Origin: Flavivirga aquatica | GTDB taxonomy: Bacteria; Bacteroidota; Bacteroidia; Flavobacteriales; Flavobacteriaceae | Assembly: GCF_001747085.1 (NCBI RefSeq) | Contig: NZ_MDJD01000014.1 | Location: 124,001-188,000, forward strand | Length of the DNA stretch: 64,000 nt | Direction of reading: 5' to 3' | Part shown: positions 46,313 to 56,547 of the stretch, one piece after another | Numbering within the stretch: position 1 is the first letter of the stretch | How the letters are laid out: each line of letters opens with the position of its first letter | Notes under the pieces: model-generated | Seen by the model: the letters and a program-made list of their open reading frames with translations, nothing else | Told to the model about the DNA's origin: nothing | Database searches by the model: none | Position numbers and translations under genes: made by a program

Positions 46313-47460
46313 TGCTTGCTAAACATACGGTTGCAGAGGTGCTAAATCTAGAAGTATTAGACCTAAAAGACTTAGCCAATACGAGTTGGCATTTAAGGGC
46401 ACTACATGCTATTAGAAAATGCAGAACCCAAGCCCTTGGCGGACATTTAGATTGGTGTAGAACTTGTGGAAAACTACAGCTTCAATTTAATTCATGTAGA
46501 AATAGACATTGCCCAACCTGTCAAGGTCATAAACAACAGCAATGGATAGCTGCAAGAAGACAAGAGTTATTGCCTGTTCCTTATTTTCATGTAGTTTTTA
46601 CCTTACCAGATCATCTTAATAGCATAGCACTTGCAGATGCAAAAACGCTCTATAATATTTTATTTGATTCTGTTTGGCAGACGCTTTGCTGTTTTGCTAA
46701 GAATCCCAAGCACTTAGGAGCAAAAATGGGTATGATTGCCGTCTTACATACTTGGGGACAAAATTTAAGTCTACATCCTCACCTGCATTGCATTGTGTCC
46801 AAAGGAGGTGTTACTAAATCAGGGTATTGGAAAAAGGCAAAAGGCAAAGACCATTTTCTTTTTAGTGTGAAGGCTTTAAGTAAAAAGTTCAGAGGCCTTT
46901 TTGTCTCTAAACTAAGAAAGCAACTCCCTGGAATTCCGCAGGCATTGTATGATAAATTATTTTCTAAGAAATGGGTGGTTTATGCCAAAGCTCCTTTTGG
47001 TAAACCTGAACATGTTATTGAATATTTAGGACGCTACACACATAAAATAGCGATTAGTAATCATAGAATATTAAACATAGATACCACTAATAGAACCGTA
47101 ACATTTAGTTTAAAAAATTACCGTAATCAAGGTGAGAAAACAACACAAACCTTATCTAAACAGAACTTTATTAAACGTTTTCAAAATCATATTCTACCTA
47201 AAGGATTTACAAGAATTCGGCATTACGGATTTTTAAGTAGCAGCTGGAAAAAGGAAAAATTACCAAGACTACAACTCCAATTATTAGATAAAGATCTAGA
47301 AACGACAGCTGTATTAACTCATCAAGAGACCTCGTTACATCGACGTTGTAGACATTGTAAAAAAGGGATTTTAATCACCTTACTAACTTTTGATAGTCGT
47401 GGACCTCCATTTGATTACAAAAAAATAGCAACACGTAAAATACAGAAATATAAAAATTAA
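46312..47460 (+). CDS. IS91-family transposase (HUH type)
   Basis: This 382-residue transposase has the N-terminal zinc-binding region CRTCGKLQLQFNSCRNRHCP, the HUH motif in LSLHPHLHCIVSKGG, and the conserved YLGRYTHKIAISNHRI block that contains the catalytic tyrosine. It looks intact. It forms a TAATG overlap with the broken recombinase upstream, an arrangement repeated in Bacteroidota IS91 elements. The IS91 group moves by rolling-circle replication. I cannot define the element's exact ends; the 47461-47672 region downstream shows no gene and may contain its terminus. Confidence 0.9.
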   Translation: MLAKHTVAEVLNLEVLDLKDLANTSWHLRALHAIRKCRTQALGGHLDWCRTCGKLQLQFNSCRNRHCPTCQGHKQQQWIAARRQELLPVPYFHVVFTLPDHLNSIALADAKTLYNILFDSVWQTLCCFAKNPKHLGAKMGMIAVLHTWGQNLSLHPHLHCIVSKGGVTKSGYWKKAKGKDHFLFSVKALSKKFRGLFVSKLRKQLPGIPQALYDKLFSKKWVVYAKAPFGKPEHVIEYLGRYTHKIAISNHRILNIDTTNRTVTFSLKNYRNQGEKTTQTLSKQNFIKRFQNHILPKGFTRIRHYGFLSSSWKKEKLPRLQLQLLDKDLETTAVLTHQETSLHRRCRHCKKGILITLLTFDSRGPPFDYKKIATRKIQKYKN

Positions 47461-47672
47461 GGCTATGACCATGTGCTCATACAGGATAACTATGGACTAA
47501 ATTTAAATAATTAGAATAAAATACTGACTTAAAGAAGATTGTGAATGAAAATAGTTTGTAAAATACACGTTTTAATGTCTTAACTAAGTTGCTCTTAGTA
47601 CTCCTTATGTGATTTCTGCTTTAATAAATACTTTCAAGAAAACGTTTTCCCCCTTATTTAAGTAACGGATCA

Positions 47673-47728
47673 GTCAACAAGACATATAGCATTGGCCTAT
47701 CGGCACGCCATATGCTTAGTTATTAGGC
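47673..47728 (-). repeat. attC-like site A (degenerate), downstream of the toxin gene
   Basis: On the minus strand the site opens with GCCTAAT (one base from RYYYAAC) and closes with GTTGACT (one base from GTTRRRY). The arms GCATATGGC and GCCAATGC pair imperfectly. It lies 16 bp after the toxin stop codon, where a cassette attC is expected. Confidence 0.5.
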
Positions 47729-47743
47729 ACTGGCTTTTAATCT

Positions 47744-48061
47744 TTATTTCTCTCGTTCAATTTTTGTCGGATTTTGTCGAGTGTCAAAAATATCTGCAAT
47801 TCTAATCAATTGTTCATTCTCGATAATCGAATAAATAATTTTGTAACTATTGCAAACTAAATATCTGTATGATATTTTTCTATCGGTCAAAGTATTTTCT
47901 ATTTGTCCAGCAAATGGAGTTTTCTCCAAAATAATAACTTCAGATAAAATTTTTTGAATGATTTTCGTAGCAGTTCTTTTATTTACTTTTTTCGAGTAGT
48001 AATCAAAAATTTCATTCAATTGTTGATCTGAAAAATCAGACCAAATAATTTGATATTTCAT
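47744..48061 (-). CDS. ParE/RelE-family toxin
   Basis: This 105-residue protein has the RelE/ParE fold pattern: IIWSDFSDQQLNEIFDYYSK at the N-terminus, the ILEKTPFAGQIENTLTDRKI middle, and RYLVCNSYKIIYSIIENEQL with the conserved basic strand, ending IADIFDTRQNP. ParE toxins poison DNA gyrase and RelE toxins cut mRNA on the ribosome; the sequence does not decide which. Its ATG overlaps the antitoxin stop by 1 bp, the usual arrangement. It is the last gene of a probable cassette. Confidence 0.85.
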   Translation of the reverse strand: MKYQIIWSDFSDQQLNEIFDYYSKKVNKRTATKIIQKILSEVIILEKTPFAGQIENTLTDRKISYRYLVCNSYKIIYSIIENEQLIRIADIFDTRQNPTKIEREK

Positions 48062-48291
48062 TATTGATATTTAGCAATTATTTCTGAATGGGTTTTAAAA
48101 CGACCGTTTTTAAAATCATTTTCAGATTTATCAATTCGGTTGTTTAATTCTTCAATAGACATAGGTTCGAACTCTTTTCCGGAAGACTTTATCTGTTTTT
48201 TCAATAACCTTTCGAAGCTAGAAATTACTTCCTCACTTTGAAGTTTTAAAAACTCTTGAACAAATTCTATTTTTCTCGATTGTAAATCCAT
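48061..48291 (-). CDS. Antitoxin partner of the ParE/RelE toxin
   Basis: This 76-residue acidic-basic helical protein (FVQEFLKLQSEEVISSFERL, then MSIEELNNRIDKSENDFKN) has the features of small antitoxins: a helical N-terminal part, the EFEPMSIEEL linker and a C-terminal segment that would wrap the toxin. I cannot place it in a named antitoxin family with certainty. It lies just before the toxin and 31 bp after the RadC gene. Confidence 0.75.
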   Translation of the reverse strand: MDLQSRKIEFVQEFLKLQSEEVISSFERLLKKQIKSSGKEFEPMSIEELNNRIDKSENDFKNGRFKTHSEIIAKYQ

Positions 48292-48322
48292 TTTAATCAG
48301 CTTTTTTCAAAGATACGAAAAT

Positions 48323-48946
48323 CTATTTTTTACGAACTCTTAATTTTTCCACTTCCTCAATTGAAAGCCCTGTAGAAGAAGCTATTGTTTCATTGTCAAC
48401 TCCGTTTCTTTTGAGCTGTTTGGCAATTTCAATTGTATTCTTTTTTTCTGCAATTTCCGAAGCTTCTTTTTTGATACGTTGTTCCAGTACATATTTAGGA
48501 ACATATTTTGTGCTTGTTTTCAACTCATCTAACAATCCAGAATCGGCAAAACTAAAATAGCTTTTGTCTGTAATAATCAAATGATCTAAAACTTGAGTGT
48601 CAACAATAATTCCAACTTGAATTAATCTATCCGAAATATCTTTATCGCCTTCTGATGGTTTTAATTCTCCGCTTGGGTGATTATGACATAAAATTATTTT
48701 GACAGCTCTTTTTTGCAATGCAAAGCTGAAAACTTCCATTGGTTCTGCAATAGTTTTATTTACTGAACCTAAACTGATGAGTTCTATAAAAAGAATTCTA
48801 TTGTTGTTTTCTAATCCAATTACCCAAAAATGTTCTCTATTTTGGTCAATCTTATTTTCTCGAAGTAAAATTTGTTGCATGATTCCGAAAATATCATCGG
48901 AATTCAGGATTTTAATTTTCTCTTCTTCTGTCAGTTTTATGTCCAT
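48323..48946 (-). CDS. RadC-type JAB-domain protein
   Basis: This 207-residue protein has the JAMM motif typical of RadC (VKIILCHNHPSGELKPSEGD, with IIVDTQVLDHLIITDKSYFSF after it). The helix-hairpin-helix N-terminus of chromosomal RadC is replaced by a short unrelated segment. A C-terminal helix carries ETIASSTGLSIEEVEKLRV. RadC-like proteins of this kind are frequent on mobile elements and in genomic islands. The function is unproven; a metal-dependent hydrolase is likely. It lies directly downstream of attC-like site B. Confidence 0.85.
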   Translation of the reverse strand: MDIKLTEEEKIKILNSDDIFGIMQQILLRENKIDQNREHFWVIGLENNNRILFIELISLGSVNKTIAEPMEVFSFALQKRAVKIILCHNHPSGELKPSEGDKDISDRLIQVGIIVDTQVLDHLIITDKSYFSFADSGLLDELKTSTKYVPKYVLEQRIKKEASEIAEKKNTIEIAKQLKRNGVDNETIASSTGLSIEEVEKLRVRKK

Positions 48947-49000
48947 AGCGTAAATGTAAGACTTTTTTCAAAATCGAAGATAGGTATTTTGGGGACTTGT

Positions 49001-49038
49001 GCCTAACAGCCTAGTATAACCTAAGGGGGTTTATGTTA
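49001..49038 (-). repeat. attC-like site B (short)
   Basis: On the minus strand the site ends in GTTAGGC, which fits the GTTRRRY core exactly. The other side (TAACATAAACC) pairs only in part with GGTTATACTAGGCTGTTA. It begins right after the stop of the 49039-50085 gene and ends 54 bp before the RadC start codon. Confidence 0.5.
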
Positions 49039-51687
<2,649 letters not shown>

Positions 51688-51827
51688 ACGTTGTTGTATA
51701 AGCTTTGTTGCGTTGGTTTAGCAGTAAAGTTACTAAATAATTACCGACCAAGAAAGTCCGCGAGGACTTTCGCAAGTAAGCAAAAAGCCAGCAATAAAGT
51801 TTATACGGTGTTAGGCACTTTGTTTTT

Positions 51828-52418
51828 TTAATTCTTTCTTATAATATCATCTTCATTCAAATATATTCCGTCTTTTCCAGCAGAAATTAATTTATAATTT
51901 AAAGAATCAATTAATTCGTATTTATATGGATTTTTCCAACTATCAGCTTTCCAACTTCCCCAAATAGGTTTTCGACTGACAAATGATTCATAATTTTTCG
52001 GATAAGTTCCATAATGATTTTTATAAAGTTTAATCAGTTTTATGTTTTCCGCATTATTTTCCGCCAATTCTTTTTCAGGAAACATTTTGTTCAGCAGTTC
52101 TTTATTCAAAGCCAAGAAAATAATCAATAAAGTCAGAAATATTGGATTGAACTTAATTGGTCCAATTCCGAATATTATGTTTGAATAATAAATATCAATC
52201 AGATTTAGGATTCCGAGAATCAAAGTCAGTCCGAATATATAAACAAATAGCTTTTTGTGCTTAAAATACAAAAGCGTTGAAATTCCAATTAATCCAATTC
52301 CCACGTAATGCTTATAATTCAGAGTATAATCCGTAAAAAATGTAATTCCGATTGAGATTATCAAAAGAATTATTGAAATCAGAAGTGGAATTATGTCTTT
52401 ACCGATGGTTTTTCTCAT
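51828..52418 (-). CDS. Four-helix membrane protein with GspG-like tail
   Basis: This protein of about 196 residues starts at the ATG at 52418 (MRKTIGKDIIPLLISI); an ATG 13 codons upstream lies inside an attC-like hairpin and is less likely. It has four membrane segments (IIPLLISIILLIISIGITFF; YVGIGLIGISTLLYF; LFVYIFGLTLILGILNLI; PIFLTLLIIFLALN). A soluble tail (LYKNHYGTYPKNYESFVSRK, GSWKADSWKNPYKYELI, SAGKDGIYLNEDD) resembles type II secretion major pseudopilin ends. The function is unknown. It looks like a single-gene cassette. Confidence 0.65.
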   Translation of the reverse strand: MRKTIGKDIIPLLISIILLIISIGITFFTDYTLNYKHYVGIGLIGISTLLYFKHKKLFVYIFGLTLILGILNLIDIYYSNIIFGIGPIKFNPIFLTLLIIFLALNKELLNKMFPEKELAENNAENIKLIKLYKNHYGTYPKNYESFVSRKPIWGSWKADSWKNPYKYELIDSLNYKLISAGKDGIYLNEDDIIRKN

Positions 52419-52421
52419 ATG

Positions 52422-52488
52422 TGCTGTAACGATAGCAGTATGAATAGTGACACCCATAAGGTGTTATTATTTATACTGCGTGTTATGT
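52422..52488 (-). repeat. attC-like site D (degenerate)
   Basis: GCAGTAT (52435-52441) pairs with ATACTGC (52473-52479), and TAAC with GTTA further out (52427-52430 and 52482-52485). An inner ACACC/GGTGT stem lies between. Core boxes fit RYYYAAC/GTTRRRY only in part. It lies just upstream of the membrane protein start. Confidence 0.4.
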
Positions 52489-52680
52489 TTAGTTTATTTG
52501 TTCAAATCTAAGAAATTTTATCATCCATCCAATGGAACAAAGAAACGGTGTTTTAAAAAGCGCTCAAAATAAACCCCGCCAAAAGACTTATAATTGTCAG
52601 TGTTAGCTATTGCTTATATATTTAATATGGGGAGTCGATAACAATGGGACTGAGTGGTGAAAAATGCAAATATCTCGTCA

Positions 52681-52858
52681 GCTTTTTATACAGTACTATC
52701 GAGTTGTTGAAAAACAAACATTTGACTTTTTAATTTTTTTTCAATAACTTCACCAAAGTCTTTTAGACGTTACAACGTTTACAAATTCTGATTTGCACGA
52801 TGCAATCGCTAAGACTTTGAGTGCGTCAATTATCATTGACACGTACTGTATAAAAAAC
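52681..52858. repeat. Nested inverted repeat, MITE-like
   Basis: The outer arms GCTTTTTATACAGTAC and GTACTGTATAAAAAAC match at 15 of 16 bases and lie 178 bp end to end. A second inner pair, CAAAGTCTTTTAG (52754-52766) and CTAAGACTTTG (52809-52819), is nested inside. No coding frame survives. No target duplication is obvious. The rest of 52489-53166 is A+T-rich without genes. Confidence 0.6.
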
Positions 52859-53166
52859 TTCCTTACTCATAGTTTTTACCAATCCTATTAGAAGTCTTTT
52901 TCCGCGTGCTTTTTTAAATTAAATCTAACTAAAATATATAGTTATTAACTATATATATTCTATATGATCAACTAATGTAATAGTTTTTTAAGTTTTTAAC
53001 GTCAAAATATTCCTAATTAATCATTCAACACCATGCATAATGTCATAATTATAAACTAGTAAACAGAAGAACTAACACATCAGTGAATTTTCTAATACTA
53101 AAACTATTCACATAATTTTTCATACACAAGACTATTAAACAAATCCCTTCAGCAAAACTCCTAACT

Positions 53167-53967
53167 CTAAACCTTCGTAGCCTTCAATGTAAAAATCAAC
53201 GGATACAATTTATCTTTTGTAACAAACATACCCAAATCCGTTTCAATTAAATTAGGCAACACATCATATGGGCTTTCATCATGTTCGGTCAAATATTCTA
53301 TATGTAAGCCTGCTTCGGTCAAAGCTGAAACAACTTCACCTAAACCATGATTCCATCCATATTCCTTACTTATCATTTTTGAATTTTGATTAGCATAAGT
53401 CCCCTCATACTCTTCATAAATAACATCATCTTGCATATAACCATATTTAATAATAGGTTTATCACTTAAATAATCGAACATCCAAACGATAGGATGAAAT
53501 TCTGCCATAAAAAAAACGCCTCCTACCTTTAATCGTTCGGCTATCATCTTTCCCCAAGGCTTCAAATCGGGTAACCAACCAATTACACCATAACTAGTAA
53601 AGACAATATCAAACATCTCCTTAACATGTTTTGAGGTATCTAAAACATTACAGCAAACAAATCTTGCATCGCATTCTAACTCTAAATTTAACTCCTTAGC
53701 TAACTTTATACCTTCATCACTTAAATCGACACCAGTACATTTAGCTCCCATCCTACTCCAACTTAAGGTATCTTGTCCAAAGTGACATTGTAAATGTAAA
53801 AGCGATTTACCTTCAACATTACCCAAAGCATCTAACTCATATGACATTAATGATGATTTACCTTTCTTGAAACCTATTAAATTATACATATCACTTTCGG
53901 CATGTATTTTTACTTTATCATTCCAAGTAGCTTTATTAATTTTAAAATAATTATCGTTAGTATCCAT
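53167..53967 (-). CDS. Class I SAM-dependent methyltransferase
   Basis: This 266-residue cytoplasmic protein has the class I methyltransferase core: SLLHLQCHFGQDTLSWSRMG (motif I, with HLQCHFG instead of the usual DxGCGxG), GVDLSDEGIKLAKELN (motif II), and FDIVFTSYGVIGWLPDL (motif IV). The HLQCHFG form is found in a widespread subgroup of small-molecule methyltransferases. The substrate is unknown. It is a single gene on the minus strand. Confidence 0.85.
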   Translation of the reverse strand: MDTNDNYFKINKATWNDKVKIHAESDMYNLIGFKKGKSSLMSYELDALGNVEGKSLLHLQCHFGQDTLSWSRMGAKCTGVDLSDEGIKLAKELNLELECDARFVCCNVLDTSKHVKEMFDIVFTSYGVIGWLPDLKPWGKMIAERLKVGGVFFMAEFHPIVWMFDYLSDKPIIKYGYMQDDVIYEEYEGTYANQNSKMISKEYGWNHGLGEVVSALTEAGLHIEYLTEHDESPYDVLPNLIETDLGMFVTKDKLYPLIFTLKATKV

Positions 53968-54015
53968 TACAAAAATTTAATTCTTCAATATAAAACATCC
54001 CTTTTAAATGTTACA

Positions 54016-54023
54016 TATCTTTG
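54016..54023 (+). promoter_or_regulatory. -7 promoter box before the decayed lipoprotein gene
   Basis: TATCTTTG matches TAnnTTTG and lies 16 bases before the ATG at 54039. It has stayed intact although the gene has decayed. Confidence 0.4.
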
Positions 54024-54038
54024 TCAAAAATTCCAATC

Positions 54039-54507
54039 ATGAAAAAATCACTCTTGTTATTCTTATCCTATAATTAAGTTTTTCTTGTAAACAAAAAAAG
54101 AAAAAACACTTGAAACTAAACCTCTAACTATTGCCAAAAAAATAGCTAATGCTCATTTTGAAAACTGGAAAAATGTAACCAAAATTAGTTTCACTTTTAA
54201 TGTAGACAAGGATAATACTCATTTTGAAAGAAATTGCTCCCACTATAAATTAGAAATGAACAAAATTACCTTAACTTATGCTAAATAAGTCGGTTATGCT
54301 CCAGGGGATGTTTCTGATATTTATTATGGAAACGGTTTTTTAATTAAAGAATAGATCTTTAGAAAAGGAAATAACAAAGAACCATCTATGATTACTACTT
54401 TTGAAAACTATCAAGATTTTAATGGTATTAAAATTGCTTTAGATCACAAAAAAGCGGATGTTAACTGGAACCTTAACTTCACAAATGTAAAAGTAGTTTT
54501 AAAATAA
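54039..54507 (+). pseudogene. Decayed lipoprotein gene (DUF6503-like)
   Basis: The sequence begins MKKSLLLFLSYN then a stop, followed by SFSCKQKK in another register, a lipoprotein signal. It then reads NAHFENWKNVTKISFTFNVD, DNTHFERNCSHYKLEMNKIT, GYAPGDVSDIYYGNGFLIKE, and finally YQDFNGIKIALDHKKADVNW and LNFTNVKVVLK. Three or more stops interrupt it (near 54073, 54286 and 54352). The pattern resembles DUF6503-type lipoproteins of Flavobacteriaceae. No intact copy is seen in the window. Confidence 0.75.
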
Positions 54508-54665
54508 GGCTAATTAACCCATAATTTTATTTATTGATGTAATTAAAACATCCAAACTACGACTAATATCGTATATAAAGTATAAATAGAATTTTCCGCA
54601 TTTGCGCCTATATATATTAAAAGTGCTTCAATCAATGGTTGAAGCGCTTTTCCTTTCTATATAAT

Positions 54666-55085
54666 TTAACCTTTAAAAGCTTCTTTTACGTGAGTACCAT
54701 CGCAAAATGGTTTATTACTAGAAGCTCCACATCTACAAAATGCTGTTGTTTTGTTTTTAGTCTCCTTACTTCCATCCTTATATGTAACTTGAAGTGTACC
54801 ATAAACCAATAAAGGTCCGTTTTCTAATACCTCGACCTTTGTTTCTAAAGATTCCGAAGTTTTATCACCCTCAGCATTCATATAATAACTTAAGGCTCCA
54901 GACGGACATTTTTTTACTTGCTCAATAATATTATTTGTAGAAGCAGCATCAATCTTTATCCAAGGTCTATCTTTAGGTTGGAAAACTTCAGGAAGTCCTT
55001 TCGCACAGATAGCAGAATGAATACATTTTTTGGGTTCCCAGACCACAGTTACGACATTATTTGAATATTCTTTTATTTTACTCAT
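54666..55085 (-). CDS. Ferredoxin-like (Fer4_19) + CDGSH iron-sulfur protein
   Basis: This 139-residue protein has two parts. The N-terminal half is a divergent single-cluster ferredoxin domain (VVWEPKKCIHSAICAKGLPE and IIEQVKKCPSGALSYYM, with Cys residues near 21, 27 and 60). The C-terminal part has the CDGSH motif CRCGASSNKPFCDGTH, which binds a 2Fe-2S cluster through three Cys and one His. Such fusions are small cytoplasmic redox proteins. It is divergent from the kynurenine cluster, but a link to it is unproven. Confidence 0.9.
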   Translation of the reverse strand: MSKIKEYSNNVVTVVWEPKKCIHSAICAKGLPEVFQPKDRPWIKIDAASTNNIIEQVKKCPSGALSYYMNAEGDKTSESLETKVEVLENGPLLVYGTLQVTYKDGSKETKNKTTAFCRCGASSNKPFCDGTHVKEAFKG

Positions 55086-55168
55086 ATCGCAAAGTTTTTA
55101 CTAAATATACAAAAAAACAACAATCAAATTATCATAATCTAGCTATTCGTTTCTAATTTAATAATTCT

Positions 55169-55176
55169 TATTTTTG
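55169..55176 (+). promoter_or_regulatory. -7 promoter box for the kynurenine cluster
   Basis: TATTTTTG matches TAnnTTTG and lies 25 bases before the kynU TTG start. No TTG element is visible at the usual distance. Confidence 0.4.
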
Positions 55177-55201
55177 TTACAAACAGAAAAAACCAATCAC
55201 T

Positions 55202-56470
55202 TTGTCCAACTATAAATTAGGTCTTGATTATGCAATAGAAGAAGACCAAAATGATACATTATCGATTTACAAAACTCAATTTCATATTCCTAAAAGTCCC
55301 GATGGAAATGAATTAATTTACATGACGGGGAATTCTCTTGGTCTCCAACCCAAACAAACCAAAGCTTATATAAACCAAGAGCTTAAGGATTGGGCTAATT
55401 TAGGTGTAGAAGGACATACTGAAGCAAAAAACCCATGGCTACCTTACCATGAGTTTTTAAATAAAAATATGGCTAAAGTTGTAGGAGCTAAACCTATTGA
55501 GATTGTGGTCATGAATACGCTTACTGCAAACCTACATTTCATGATGGTATCTTTTTACCGCCCTACTAAAAAACGTTATAAAATACTTATTGAAAGTGAT
55601 GCTTTCCCATCTGATAAATATGCAGTAGAATCGCAATTACGCTATCATGGTTATGATGATAAAGAAGGACTTATCCTCTGGAAACCTCGTGAGGGTCAAG
55701 AATTACTAAACTATGACGATTTAGAAGACATCCTTAAAAAACAGGGCGAAGAGATCGCTTTAATTATGATTGGAGGTGTAAATTACTATACAGGACAATT
55801 TTTCGATTTAAAGCGTATTACCGAATTAGGACACAAGTATGGTTGTATGATTGGTTTTGATTGTGCACATGGCGCAGGAAATGTAGAACTCAATCTTCAT
55901 GACTCAGGAGCAGATTTTGCTGTTTGGTGTACTTATAAGTATTTAAATTCGGGTCCAGGAAGTCTAGCTGGTTGTTTTGTACATGAAAGACATGCTCATA
56001 ATAAAGCCCTCAACAGGTTTACAGGCTGGTGGAGCCATAACAAAGAAACACGTTTTAATATGCGTGATGAATTCGATCAATTACCAGGAGCAGAAGGTTG
56101 GCAATTAAGTAATCCTCCTATTTTATCTATGGCAGCTATAAAAGCTTCTTTAGATATGTTTAATGAAATAGGCATAAAAAGTCTTACTGAAAAATCTAAA
56201 AAATTAACTGGGTATTTTGAATTTTTATTAAAACAATTAGGAGAAGATACTATTAGAATAATTACACCATCTAATCCAAATGAAAGAGGCTGTCAATTAT
56301 CAATTCAAGTTATAAACGCAGATAAAACATTACATAATAAATTAACCGAAGCAGGTGTAATAAGCGATTGGCGAGAGCCCGATGTTATACGATGTGCGCC
56401 TACTCCATTATATAATTCATATCAAGATATATATTATTTAGTTGAAAAACTTAAAACAATATTAAATTAA
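55202..56470 (+). CDS. kynU: Kynureninase
   Basis: This 422-residue PLP enzyme cleaves kynurenine or 3-hydroxykynurenine to (3-hydroxy)anthranilate plus alanine. The PLP lysine is in WCTYKYLNSGPGS near residue 246. FPSDKYAVESQLRYHG and IGFDCAHGAGNVELNLHDSG hold the cofactor-phosphate and Asp contacts. Length fits the family. It begins at TTG; this start gives the usual N-terminus (SNYKLGLDYAIEED). It heads the cluster. Kynurenine formation from tryptophan (TDO and formamidase) is not encoded in the window. Confidence 0.94.
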   Translation: MSNYKLGLDYAIEEDQNDTLSIYKTQFHIPKSPDGNELIYMTGNSLGLQPKQTKAYINQELKDWANLGVEGHTEAKNPWLPYHEFLNKNMAKVVGAKPIEIVVMNTLTANLHFMMVSFYRPTKKRYKILIESDAFPSDKYAVESQLRYHGYDDKEGLILWKPREGQELLNYDDLEDILKKQGEEIALIMIGGVNYYTGQFFDLKRITELGHKYGCMIGFDCAHGAGNVELNLHDSGADFAVWCTYKYLNSGPGSLAGCFVHERHAHNKALNRFTGWWSHNKETRFNMRDEFDQLPGAEGWQLSNPPILSMAAIKASLDMFNEIGIKSLTEKSKKLTGYFEFLLKQLGEDTIRIITPSNPNERGCQLSIQVINADKTLHNKLTEAGVISDWREPDVIRCAPTPLYNSYQDIYYLVEKLKTILN

Positions 56471-56529
56471 TCTCTCACTTCTGTAAAAATAGACTTCTAT
56501 TTTATACAGAATAAAAATAATAAAATTCC

Positions 56530-56545
56530 TACTTTTGCAAAAGTA
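56530..56545. promoter_or_regulatory. 16-bp perfect palindrome over the kmo promoter
   Basis: TACTTTTGCAAAAGTA is its own reverse complement. Its left half, TACTTTTG, fits the -7 motif TAnnTTTG, and the palindrome ends 2 bases before the kmo ATG. A regulator bound here would block both transcription and the start codon. It may also simply reflect the motif by chance. Confidence 0.5.
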
Positions 56546-56547
56546 AA

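Noticed and set aside
47461-47672. A possible further gene after the IS91 transposase
   Set aside because: No frame longer than a few tens of codons with any motif; probably IS91 end sequence and intergenic DNA.
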